Shown: positions 1-7,398 of the stretch, piece by piece
Layout of the letters: every line of letters begins with the position of its first letter
Numbering within the stretch: the stretch's first letter is position 1
Assembly (NCBI GenBank): GCA_002425405.1
Contig: DIME01000077.1
Span: 1 to 22,204 of the forward strand
Source of the DNA: Candidatus Accumulibacter vicinus
GTDB taxonomy: Bacteria > Pseudomonadota > Gammaproteobacteria > Burkholderiales > Rhodocyclaceae
Reading direction: 5' to 3'
DNA length: 22,204 bases
Translations under genes and position numbers: made by a program
Notes under the pieces: generated by a model
What the model saw: only the letters and a program-made list of their open reading frames with translations
Told to the model about the DNA's origin: nothing
Databases searched by the model: none

Positions 1-1
1 C

Positions 2-739
2 GATTTCGACCCGGCGCAGCCGGCATCGCTTGCCGCTCTGTGCGGCGCACTGTCGGCGCTGGCACCGGCGCAGCCGGTCGCCGATGCGGCCCGTCTCCCG
101 CTGGTGGTGACGCTCGATGACAGCCTGGCGCGCAGCTTCGTGGTCACGCCACCGCGCGGTGCGCGGGGTCTGCGCGAACTGCGGGCGAGTGCAGCGGCAC
201 GCTTTGCGGCCTTGTACGGCGAGTCTGCCGAGTCCTGGCTGCTGGCTGCCGACTGGCAGGCCGCGGCGCCTTTCGTGAGCTGCGCGCTGCCGCGGGAACT
301 CTACCAGGCGCTCGAAGGGCTGGCGCGCACGCAGGGCTGGCGGCTGGATTCGGCGACCCCGGCGCTGGTTCGCGTCTGGAACCGGGTATGTCCTGCGATT
401 CCTGCCGACGGCTGGCTGGGGATCGGTTTCGCTCGTACCCTGACGCTGGTTCACCACCAGCATGGCGAACTTGCCGGCCTGCGTACGCTGCAGCTGCCGG
501 CGGCGCCGGATCTGGCCGAACTCGAAACGCTGCTCGAACAGGAGCGTCTGCGCAACGCGGTCGCGGCCGGCATGCCGCCAGGACAATCGCTGTTATGGAC
601 AGGCGGCGCCCAGTGGCTGCCAGCCGCGTCGACGGTGGCCGGGATCGCTTCGCGGACCCTCCCTCTGCCTGGCCCGAAGGGATCGCCGGGCGAGCGGCCA
701 GTGGCCGAGCAACTGGCGCTGACCGGAGAGCCGCGATGA
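2..739 (+). CDS. PilM/GspL-like assembly protein, 5' partial
   Basis: The reading frame is open from the left edge, so the true start lies outside the window; about 245 C-terminal codons are visible. It is alanine- and leucine-rich with no obvious membrane segment in the visible part. I place it by context: its stop overlaps the start of a PilN-like gene (ATGA at 736-739), and PilO-, PilP- and secretin-like genes follow in the order of pilMNOPQ and gspL/M-type clusters. In those systems this protein is a cytoplasmic actin-fold platform component that binds PilN/GspM-type partners. The sequence alone is too divergent for me to see nucleotide-binding motifs, and the N-terminal half is missing. 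It could equally be the cytoplasmic part of a GspL-like protein. Confidence 0.6.
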   Translation, partial: DFDPAQPASLAALCGALSALAPAQPVADAARLPLVVTLDDSLARSFVVTPPRGARGLRELRASAAARFAALYGESAESWLLAADWQAAAPFVSCALPRELYQALEGLARTQGWRLDSATPALVRVWNRVCPAIPADGWLGIGFARTLTLVHHQHGELAGLRTLQLPAAPDLAELETLLEQERLRNAVAAGMPPGQSLLWTGGAQWLPAASTVAGIASRTLPLPGPKGSPGERPVAEQLALTGEPR

Positions 740-1326
740 AGCAACTCCAGGTCGATTTCGTTGCGCCGTCGCTGTGGCGCCTGCCGGTCGCGGCGCGCCA
801 GCGGCGGATCCTGGTCGGCGTCTCGGTAACGACCGCGCTTGCTGTGGGGGCCGTCTTCTGGCAGTGGCAGCAACTCGATCAGCAGCTCGCCGAAACGACG
901 CAGGCGATCGCCCTGGCTCGCCAGGAGATCGTCGCGCGCACGCCACCAGCGCCGGTACCACTGCTTCTCTCCGAGCCGCAGATCGTCTCCATCAACAACG
1001 CCATCGCCCAACTGAATATCCCCTGGCCGGCGGTGCTCGACGGTTTCGAGCGCCTCGCCGGCGCCGACATCGCCCTCCTGCAGATCGAGCCGGACCATCG
1101 TCGACGTCTGGTCAAAGGCGTAGCCGAGGCCAAGGATCATCAGCGGATGCTCGGCTACCTGGAGTTGCTCGGCTCGACCGCACCGTTTGCCGGCGCGATG
1201 GTGACGCGGCAGGAGGTGAATGAAAAGGATCCCAACCGGCCGCTGCGTTTCCTGTTCGAGGCGCGGCTCGACGATTCGACCGTGGTGGCTGCGCCACTCA
1301 CCGACCCGGTCGGGGAAGCCGAGTGA
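736..1326 (+). CDS. PilN-like fimbrial/type II assembly protein
   Basis: The product is 196 residues. It has a short cytoplasmic N-terminus, one membrane segment at about residues 26-42 (ILVGVSVTTALAVGAVFW) and then a heptad-like helix (QQLDQQLAETTQAIALARQEI), followed by a ferredoxin-like-sized periplasmic domain. This is the PilN/GspL-C architecture, in which the protein links the PilM-like cytoplasmic platform to PilO in the inner membrane. The start ATG at 736 overlaps the upstream stop, with a GGAGAG ribosome-binding sequence just before it. The stop overlaps the next start (GTGA, 1323-1326), so translational coupling is likely. Function follows from architecture and gene order; detailed sequence identity to PilN is weak. 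Confidence 0.65.
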   Translation: MKQLQVDFVAPSLWRLPVAARQRRILVGVSVTTALAVGAVFWQWQQLDQQLAETTQAIALARQEIVARTPPAPVPLLLSEPQIVSINNAIAQLNIPWPAVLDGFERLAGADIALLQIEPDHRRRLVKGVAEAKDHQRMLGYLELLGSTAPFAGAMVTRQEVNEKDPNRPLRFLFEARLDDSTVVAAPLTDPVGEAE

Positions 1327-1949
1327 ACAAGCTGAAGCGGTTCACCGATCACCTGCGGCTGGTGGCCGATCTCTGGCTGCACCGGCATGGTCCGTGGTGG
1401 CTGGTGCTCGCCGGCGTGCTCGCTGTGCTGCTGGGTTTCGCTGTGATCGTCATACCTGGGCTTGACGCCGAGCTGGTAGCGAAAGTCGCGACCCTGAACG
1501 CGTTGCAGGAACGCGTGGCGAACAGCCACACACCATCCACCGCCGCGACGCTTCCCGCGACCGGGTCGGCCCTCCACTACCAGGCCTTCCGCGAGACGCT
1601 GGCCGACGATGAGCAGGTTCTGCCGGGCATCAAGGCCATTCTCGACTCGGCCGTGGACCATCACTTGGTCGGCACCCGCGCCGAATACGTGCGTGCGGTC
1701 GATACGAATGCGCAGGCGGCGACGCTGCAGATGACCGTGCCGGTGAAGGGGCGCTACAGCGACATTCGATACTGGGTTGAGGAGATTCTACGTACACACA
1801 CCTACGTGGCGGTGAATGAACTTGCCTTCAAACGCGAGGAAGTGGGTCTCAACCAGGTCGAAGCCAAGGTTCGCCTGACGATCTGGCACCGCCCGGCGAA
1901 CCCGGACGAGCACCGCCGCCGGATGGACGCAGTTGTAGTGGACCCATGA
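1323..1949 (+). CDS. PilO-like inner-membrane assembly protein
   Basis: The product is 208 residues. It has a cytoplasmic basic N-terminus, one membrane segment at about residues 25-47 (WWLVLAGVLAVLLGFAVIVI) and a periplasmic domain. This is the size and topology of PilO or GspM, which dimerise with PilN/GspL in the periplasm. The GTG start at 1323 overlaps the preceding TGA and has GGGGA upstream. The stop overlaps the ATG of the next gene (1946-1949). The residues after the membrane helix (ELVAKVATLNALQERVA) look helical, as expected for the PilO coiled-coil stalk. Assignment rests on topology, order and size. Confidence 0.6.
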   Translation: MNKLKRFTDHLRLVADLWLHRHGPWWLVLAGVLAVLLGFAVIVIPGLDAELVAKVATLNALQERVANSHTPSTAATLPATGSALHYQAFRETLADDEQVLPGIKAILDSAVDHHLVGTRAEYVRAVDTNAQAATLQMTVPVKGRYSDIRYWVEEILRTHTYVAVNELAFKREEVGLNQVEAKVRLTIWHRPANPDEHRRRMDAVVVDP

Positions 1950-2521
1950 ACAACCGTCGTCTACTCTTGTTGTCGCTACTGGTGGTGGCCGCGTACCTCG
2001 CGTTTTTTGGCGACAAGACGCCGAGCGACAAATCTGCTGCCGATGTCGTCCAAGCGGTACCGGCAAGGGCTAAGGGCAGTTCCGGCGCGAACAAATCAGC
2101 GCTCACGCCGGCCGAGAACCGACCGGTCGTGTCGAGGCTTCTCACCGGCAAGGCGGCGTCGACCCTGGAGGTGGACGCCTTGATTCCGCGTGACACGTTG
2201 ATTCCGGCGGCCAGCGATGACCAGGGCGATCGTGACCTGTTCCCCGCGCTGAGCTGGACGCCACCGCCACCGCCGCCGCCACCACCAGCGAAGCCACCGC
2301 CGCCGATGGCTCCACCGGTGCCCTTCGTGTACCTCGGCAAGAAACTCGAAGGCGGGCAATGGGAAGCCTATCTCGGGCGCGGCGAAGAGGTGTTCATCGT
2401 TCGCGAGGGCATGGCCCTGGACGGCACCTACCAGGTCAAGAGCATCAACCCACCGACGCTGACGCTGGTATACCTGCCGCTGAAGCAGTCGCAGACCATC
2501 CCCATTGGAGGATCGCAATAG
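1946..2521 (+). CDS. PilP/GspC-like protein with polyproline linker
   Basis: The product is 191 residues. An N-terminal membrane anchor (LLLLSLLVVAAYLAFFG, about residues 6-22) is followed by a disordered segment, a run of nine prolines (about residues 106-114) continued by further Pro-Lys-Pro sequence, and a compact C-terminal domain beginning near PPVPFVYLGKK. A membrane anchor, flexible linker and small beta domain match GspC homology-region or PilP proteins, which connect the inner-membrane platform to the N-domains of the secretin. Position immediately before the secretin gene agrees. The polyproline run would need EF-P for efficient translation. The stop TAG (2519-2521) overlaps the GTG start of the secretin by one base. 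Confidence 0.65.
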   Translation: MNNRRLLLLSLLVVAAYLAFFGDKTPSDKSAADVVQAVPARAKGSSGANKSALTPAENRPVVSRLLTGKAASTLEVDALIPRDTLIPAASDDQGDRDLFPALSWTPPPPPPPPPAKPPPPMAPPVPFVYLGKKLEGGQWEAYLGRGEEVFIVREGMALDGTYQVKSINPPTLTLVYLPLKQSQTIPIGGSQ

Positions 2522-4992
2522 TGAGCAAGGCCAACTCCGGCCGTTCCGGACCTGCAGGCTGGCGGCGCGGCTGCCTGAGTATGACAGTCGCGCTGTTGCT
2601 GGCCGGGTGTGCGGCCCAGAACGCCTACCGCGAAGGGCAGACGCTGCTCGCGGAAGACAAGGTCGACGCCGGGCTGGCGAAAATTCAGGAAGCGATGACC
2701 CTTGACCCGTCTTCCGCCGAATATCGCATTGCCTACATACGCGCCCAGGACCGCTACCTCAATGCCAGTCTCGCCAAGGCTGAACGCGCTCTTGCCGAGG
2801 CGCGTTACGACGAGGCCGAAGGCGCTTTCCGCCGTGCGTTGATGTTGCAGCACGGTAACGACCGGGCGCTCGCCGGCTTGCGACAGATCGAGAGCGCGCG
2901 CCGCCACGATATTCTGTTCCAGGAAGCCGAGCTTGCCTGGGCCAAGAAAGATCCCGATCTGGCTCTGGCCCGCCTGCGGGCGGTCCTTGCCGCCTACCCG
3001 AAACACGAGCGCGCGCTTGCCCTGCAGCGACTGATCGAGGAGAAAACCGCCAAGGCCGCCAAGGAGTCGGTGTTGACCGCAGCCTTCCGGAAACCGATCA
3101 CCATCGAGTTCAGGGATACGCCGCTAAAGACGGTCTTCGAAGTCATTTCACGGACTTCGGGTCTCAATTTCGTCTTCGACAAAGATCTGCGCGCCGATCA
3201 GAAAACGACCATTTTTCTGCGCAACAGCACGATCGAAGCCGCGATCAACATCCTGCTGCTCACCAACCAGCTCGAGCAGCGTGTCCTCGACGGCAACTCA
3301 ATCCTGATCTACCCCAGCACCCCAGCCAAGCAGAAGGAATACCAGGCTCTGGTCGTCAAAACCTACTATCTGGCGAATTCAGACGCCAAGACCGTCGGCA
3401 CGACGCTCAAGACGATCCTCAAGACCCGTGACATCGTCGTCGACGACAAGCTGAACCTGCTGATGATCCGCGACAGCCCGGAAGCGATCCGGCTGGCCGA
3501 CAAGCTCGTGGCTCTCCAGGACGTGCCCGAACCCGAGGTGATGCTGGAGGTGGAGATCCTTGAGGTCAAGCGCTCGCGGCTGCAGGCATTGGGGATCAAC
3601 TGGCCGGACAATATCGCCCTGCGCGCATTGCCGGTCGACAAACTGACGCTGAAAGACCTCGGCAACATCACCTCGGCGACGACTGGCGTGACCGTCGGGC
3701 CGGCTGTCATCCGCGCCAATCAACTCGACACCGACGTCAATCTGCTGGCCAACCCCCGTATCCGCGCGCGCAACCGCGAGAAAGCCAAGATCCTGATTGG
3801 CGACCGCGTGCCGAACATCACGTCGACGATCACGGCAACGGGCTTTTCCTCCGAGTCGATCACTTACATCGATGTCGGCCTGAAACTCGACATCGAGCCG
3901 ACGATCTATCTCGACAACGAAGTCGCGATGAAGGTGACGCTCGAAGTCAGCAACATCGTTAACCGGATCGAGACCAAGTCCGGCACGGTGGCCTACCAGA
4001 TCGGCACGCGCACGGCGACCAGCGTCCTGCGCCTGAAGGACGGCGAGAACCAGTTGCTGGCAGGTCTGATCAGCGACGAGGACCGGCGGACGGCCAACAA
4101 GGTCCCTTTCATCGGCGAGATTCCGATCCTCGGCCGGCTGTTTGGCAGTCATAGCGACGAGGGAATCAAGACCGAGATCGTGCTGTCGATCACGCCGCGC
4201 ATCCTGCGCAACATTCAGCGTGCGGAAGCGTACCTGGCCGAGTTCGATGGCGGCACTGAAACCAGCTTCCGTGGCCGGTTCGATGGCGGCGGCGGTGGGG
4301 CCACGCCGGTGTTCGGCGCCCTGGCGCCCTCGCTGGCCGCCTCTGCGCCGCCTGCGGCCGGGACGGCCAAGCCTGGCGGATCGGCAACACCCGGCGGGCA
4401 GGTCAATCCGTTCGCACCGCAGGCGCAGTCCGGGTCCGGGCTCAACGCGCAGGCAGCGACCGCGCAGACCAGCGCGGCATCCTCGCCGGTCAATCCTTTT
4501 GCGCCGGCGGTCGAGGGCAGCACGCTGACGCCGGAATCGCTGTCTCCGTCCGCTGTCCAGCCGGCCTTGCAGGCGGCCGGATCGGCACTGCTGCTCTGGC
4601 AGGGCCCGACACAACTCAAGACCGGTGAGACGGTCTCGCTGCAACTGGTGATGCAGGCCGACCGGCCGGTGGTCAGTGTGCCGCTGGTCATCGGCTTCGA
4701 TCGGCGCCTGCTGCAAGTTGCCGATGTCAGCGAGGGAGCCTTCCTCAGGCAGGGCGGCGCGGCCACCACTTTCACCTATCGAATCGACCCGGACGGACAG
4801 GTGCTGATGACCGCGACACGATCCGGTACCGGTGGTGCGACCGCCCCGGATGTCGTCGCAACGCTCAACTTCCGCGCCTTGGCGGCTGGCGCCGCTCGAA
4901 TCGAGCTGATTACCATCGTTCCCGTCGGTTCAGGTGGATCCACCATTAACGCCATTCTGCCCGGCCCCCACACCTTTACCATCAACCCCTGA
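2521..4992 (+). CDS. Type II/III-family secretin lipoprotein with cohesin-like C-terminus
   Basis: The product is 823 residues from a GTG start with GGAGG at 2507-2511. An arginine-containing signal ends in a lipobox (LLAGC, Cys30), so it is probably an outer-membrane lipoprotein. TPR-like helices span about residues 35-180. An STN/short N-domain is at 186-265, a secretin N1-type domain at about 281-350, and the secretin barrel at about 406-562, with the typical VPFIGEIPILGRLF near its end. A Gly/Ala/Pro linker carrying two VNPFAP repeats leads to a beta-rich C-terminal domain (about 690-823) resembling cohesin. Secretins of this kind form the outer-membrane channel of type II secretion or type IV pili. 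The TPR-secretin-cohesin arrangement resembles atypical T2SS secretins rather than classic GspD or PilQ. A start at ATG 2581 would lose part of the signal and is less likely. Confidence 0.9.
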   Translation: MSKANSGRSGPAGWRRGCLSMTVALLLAGCAAQNAYREGQTLLAEDKVDAGLAKIQEAMTLDPSSAEYRIAYIRAQDRYLNASLAKAERALAEARYDEAEGAFRRALMLQHGNDRALAGLRQIESARRHDILFQEAELAWAKKDPDLALARLRAVLAAYPKHERALALQRLIEEKTAKAAKESVLTAAFRKPITIEFRDTPLKTVFEVISRTSGLNFVFDKDLRADQKTTIFLRNSTIEAAINILLLTNQLEQRVLDGNSILIYPSTPAKQKEYQALVVKTYYLANSDAKTVGTTLKTILKTRDIVVDDKLNLLMIRDSPEAIRLADKLVALQDVPEPEVMLEVEILEVKRSRLQALGINWPDNIALRALPVDKLTLKDLGNITSATTGVTVGPAVIRANQLDTDVNLLANPRIRARNREKAKILIGDRVPNITSTITATGFSSESITYIDVGLKLDIEPTIYLDNEVAMKVTLEVSNIVNRIETKSGTVAYQIGTRTATSVLRLKDGENQLLAGLISDEDRRTANKVPFIGEIPILGRLFGSHSDEGIKTEIVLSITPRILRNIQRAEAYLAEFDGGTETSFRGRFDGGGGGATPVFGALAPSLAASAPPAAGTAKPGGSATPGGQVNPFAPQAQSGSGLNAQAATAQTSAASSPVNPFAPAVEGSTLTPESLSPSAVQPALQAAGSALLLWQGPTQLKTGETVSLQLVMQADRPVVSVPLVIGFDRRLLQVADVSEGAFLRQGGAATTFTYRIDPDGQVLMTATRSGTGGATAPDVVATLNFRALAAGAARIELITIVPVGSGGSTINAILPGPHTFTINP

Positions 4993-4995
4993 TCA

Positions 4996-5532
4996 ATGAT
5001 CCAATACCGGACTCTATGGCCTCCGTCCACGATAACAGCGCCGTACCCTCAAGCCGATGTACGCCAGGCGCGCGGCTTCTCCTTAATCGAACTGATGATC
5101 ACCCTGGCAGTGGTCGCCGTCCTGGCTAGTGTCGTGGTACCGGTTGCGCAAACGTCCCTGCAACGTAGCAAGGAGCAGGATCTTCGGCTCGCCCTGCGTG
5201 AGCTTCGCAACGCCATCGACCGCTACAAGCAGGCGAGCGACGAGGGGCGCGTCCCGAAATCAATCGCTGAGACGGGCTATCCAAAGAATCTTGCCGTGCT
5301 TGTAGAAGGCGAAGACGATCAGCGCGACCCCAAGCATCGCAAGATCTACTTCCTGCGCCGGATTCCGCGCGATCCAATGCATCCGGATGCCCAGGTGTCA
5401 GCGGCCGACACCTGGGCCAAGCGCGCCTACGCCAGCGAACCTGACAATCCTCAGGAGGGCGATGACGTGTACGACGTCTATTCAAAATCCACAGGTATTG
5501 GTCTCAACGGTGTGCCTTACCGGCAATGGTGA
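4996..5532 (+). CDS. Type II secretion pseudopilin, GspG-like
   Basis: The product is 178 residues with a prepilin peptidase site G27|FSLIELMITLAVVAVLASVV. Glu is at +5 of the mature protein and is followed by the hydrophobic assembly helix. The leader of 27 residues is long for this class, but no closer start codon lies in frame before the cleavage site. Downstream are a helical stalk and a soluble domain with DP and DVYDVYSKS sequence, which recalls the GspG C-terminus. The protein is expected to be methylated and assembled by the prepilin peptidase and GspE/F-type proteins, which are not in this window. It starts three bases after the secretin stop and overlaps the next pseudopilin by seven bases. 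Confidence 0.85.
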   Translation: MIQYRTLWPPSTITAPYPQADVRQARGFSLIELMITLAVVAVLASVVVPVAQTSLQRSKEQDLRLALRELRNAIDRYKQASDEGRVPKSIAETGYPKNLAVLVEGEDDQRDPKHRKIYFLRRIPRDPMHPDAQVSAADTWAKRAYASEPDNPQEGDDVYDVYSKSTGIGLNGVPYRQW

Positions 5533-5966
5533 AGAACGGCGGTCGGCAGCGTCGCGGGCATCGGACAAACCTCTGCGGCCCCAGTAGGTATCGGATCGGT
5601 CGGGGATTCACGCTGATCGAACTGCTCGTCGTGCTGTCGATCATCGCCCTGCTGCTCACTCTTGCCGTCCCCAGGTACTTCCACAGCATCGACATCTCGA
5701 AGGAAGCGGTCCTCAGCGAAAATCTGCACATCGTCCGCGAAACGATCGACAAGTTTTACGGCGACAAGGGACGATATCCCGAAAGTCTCGAGGAACTGGT
5801 CAGTGAAAAGTACTTGCGCGCTCTACCCCATGACCCGGTCACCGGTAGTGCCGGCACGTGGACCATCGTTGCGCCCGATGAAGCCGGCGCCAAGGGAAAC
5901 GTATACGACATCAAGAGCGGTGCTCCCGGTACCACCCGGGATGGCAAGCCTTTTGCCGATCTGTAG
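5526..5966 (+). CDS. Type II secretion pseudopilin, GspG-like (second)
   Basis: The product is 146 residues with prepilin motif G27|FTLIELLVVLSIIALLLTLAVP, Glu at +5, then a helical region with KFYGDKGRYPESLEELV, a segment typical of GspG-family major pseudopilins. The C-terminus (NVYDIKSGAPGTTRDGKPFADL region) is the usual GspG calcium-loop end. ATG at 5526 and GTG at 5529 are both possible starts; the GTG overlaps the previous stop as GTGA. Of the three pseudopilins here this one looks most like a classic major pseudopilin, so it may build the main pseudopilus shaft. Confidence 0.85.
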   Translation: MVKNGGRQRRGHRTNLCGPSRYRIGRGFTLIELLVVLSIIALLLTLAVPRYFHSIDISKEAVLSENLHIVRETIDKFYGDKGRYPESLEELVSEKYLRALPHDPVTGSAGTWTIVAPDEAGAKGNVYDIKSGAPGTTRDGKPFADL

Positions 5967-5991
5967 ATCTGTAGCGATCTCGCACGATCCC

Positions 5992-6582
5992 ATGTGTCAC
6001 GATCTTCATTCCAGCGCGCCCGCCCGTGGCCTTGAAGCCGGCTTCACCTACCTGGGGGTGATGATCCTGGTCGCCATACTTGCTTTAGCGACGAGCGCGA
6101 CGCTGACACTGAGCAGCATTGTCCAGCGACGAGAGGCTGAGCAGCGACTGCTCGAAGTTGGCTCGGCTTACCGCCGGGCGATCGCCAGTTACCTGAACAG
6201 CACTCCAGCGGGTGTCCGCAGCTATCCCGCCTCGCTCACTGATCTACTCAAGGATCCTCGGTATCCCGGTGTCCGTCGACATCTTCGGCAACTCTACCCG
6301 GACCCCATTACCGGCAAAACCGACTGGGTTCTTGTCCCGGCTCCCGGTGGCGGAATCATGGGAGTGCATAGTCTCTCCGACGCCAGGCCGATCAAGGTTT
6401 CCGGGTTCGAAGCCGAGAACCAGTTGTTCGAAGGCAAGTCGCGCTATTCGGAGTGGGTCTTCGCGGTCCTGCCTTCTCCTGCAGGCATTGCGCCACGGCC
6501 AATCCGCGGGACGAACGCACTAGCACCGGGTCCAACTCCGATACCCCCACAGCTGCCCGGCGTGAGTCTCCCGCAGCGCTGA
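5992..6582 (+). CDS. Atypical minor pseudopilin lacking Glu+5
   Basis: The product is 196 residues from ATG 5992. A leader ending AG17 is followed by FTYLGVMILVAILALATSAT, which is a prepilin-like cleavage site and hydrophobic helix. The residue at +5 is Gly where most pilins have Glu. In known type II systems GspK, the tip pseudopilin, also lacks Glu+5. The body contains RAIASYLNSTP and LYPDPITGKTDWVLV, a GspG-like core, and the last 30 or so residues are Pro-rich. An in-frame ATG at 5941 would extend the leader to 34 residues and overlap the upstream gene; I prefer 5992 for leader length, though neither start has a strong ribosome-binding site. It is the last gene of the secretion cluster. 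Confidence 0.7.
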   Translation: MCHDLHSSAPARGLEAGFTYLGVMILVAILALATSATLTLSSIVQRREAEQRLLEVGSAYRRAIASYLNSTPAGVRSYPASLTDLLKDPRYPGVRRHLRQLYPDPITGKTDWVLVPAPGGGIMGVHSLSDARPIKVSGFEAENQLFEGKSRYSEWVFAVLPSPAGIAPRPIRGTNALAPGPTPIPPQLPGVSLPQR

Positions 6583-6612
6583 CCTCAGCCGAGTTACCGT
6601 ACTATCGGCGCG

Positions 6613-6720
6613 TGCCGACAAGCCGGGGTTGGAAGCTCCGGTCGGAATATCTCTTGCCGACAAGAAAGACTGAGAAAGACTGCTTTCGTCCTTGAAAAAT
6701 GTCAGTTCGTGGTGTAATGT
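6613..6720 (+). promoter_or_regulatory. Candidate promoter/regulatory region of the surface-protein operon
   Basis: Between the last pseudopilin and the PEP-CTERM-like gene lie 173 bases that are more AT-rich toward the gene. A sigma70-type candidate is TTGAAA (6692-6697), a 17-base spacer and TAATGT (6715-6720); the -10 is only a partial match. A sigma54-type candidate is GG (6644-6645), ten bases, GC (6656-6657) with a TTGCC -12 element but a poor -24. The decamer TGCCGACAAG occurs twice (6613-6622, 6655-6664), 42 bases apart. A weak hairpin (CCGGGG 6623-6628 with CTCCGG 6636-6641) has no T-run, so it is not a convincing terminator. Confidence 0.35.
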
Positions 6721-6755
6721 TATAGAAAATTCATCTTGCTCGAGGGGGAATCGAC

Positions 6756-7331
6756 ATGCGACGAGGGGGAGCGTGTTTAATCTGGCTGTTGCTTGCGTTC
6801 GCCGCGGCGGGCCCGACGGGTGCAACTTCCATACAATACCAACTCACGCCGCTCGGCGGGAGTCATTTCCGTTACGACTACACGGTCACCAATGACGGCT
6901 CCCTGGGCGCAGCGGTACCGCTACAGCTGTTCGACATCGAGTTCGATCCGGCGCTGTATCTTGAGACGTCGCTGAGTATTGTGACTCCGGCTACCCTCCA
7001 GGCCAGCTGGAGCGAGTTGATCCTTCCGTCCCAGATCGGCGTACCGGCGTTGTATGACGTGCTCGCCACCGCGGGGGGTCTGTCGGTTGGGCAGCATGCG
7101 ACCGGCTTTGCCATCGAGTTTGATTGGATATCATCCGGCCAGCCGGGGTCGCAGACGTTTCTTGTGTTCGATCCAGTGACGTTTGACCAGCTCGAGGTCG
7201 GGCTCACGGTGGCGGCCCTGCCGCCAGATCCGAATCCCGCGCCGACGCCGGGAACGCTGGTGATGGCGCTGACCGGGCTGGCCACGCTGGGTGGCTTGCG
7301 CGCTCGAAGGCGAAGTATTTCCTGCAACTGA
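6756..7331 (+). CDS. Exported protein with PEP-CTERM-like sorting signal
   Basis: The product is 191 residues. The signal peptide (about residues 1-23) ends at TGATS. The middle part is beta-rich (YDYTVTNDGS, LQLFDIEFDP), typical of PEP-CTERM proteins. The C-terminus has a Pro-rich motif (PTPGTL, residues 163-168), a hydrophobic helix (LVMALTGLATLGGL) and a basic tail (RARRR), which is the three-part exosortase recognition signal. The usual core Glu of the PEP motif is replaced by Thr. Proteins of this family are processed by an exosortase/archaeosortase-like membrane protease and displayed with exopolysaccharide; no exosortase is in the window. The start ATG follows AGGGGGA. It may be the first gene of the group running to 13746. 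Confidence 0.75.
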   Translation: MRRGGACLIWLLLAFAAAGPTGATSIQYQLTPLGGSHFRYDYTVTNDGSLGAAVPLQLFDIEFDPALYLETSLSIVTPATLQASWSELILPSQIGVPALYDVLATAGGLSVGQHATGFAIEFDWISSGQPGSQTFLVFDPVTFDQLEVGLTVAALPPDPNPAPTPGTLVMALTGLATLGGLRARRRSISCN

Positions 7332-7398
7332 GTCCGACATCGCCCGAGGATCACTCGAGCATGAGGGGTTTCGTTTTCTGGTCTCAAGGGGAACGAGT

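Noticed and set aside
3379..4716. 445-codon open frame on the minus strand
   Set aside because: It lies wholly opposite the secretin, which has clear domains. The translation is Arg/Asp/Gln-rich without any motif, as expected for antisense of GC-rich coding DNA.
6623..6641. Terminator after the pseudopilin genes
   Set aside because: The stem is six pairs with one wobble and no T-run follows.
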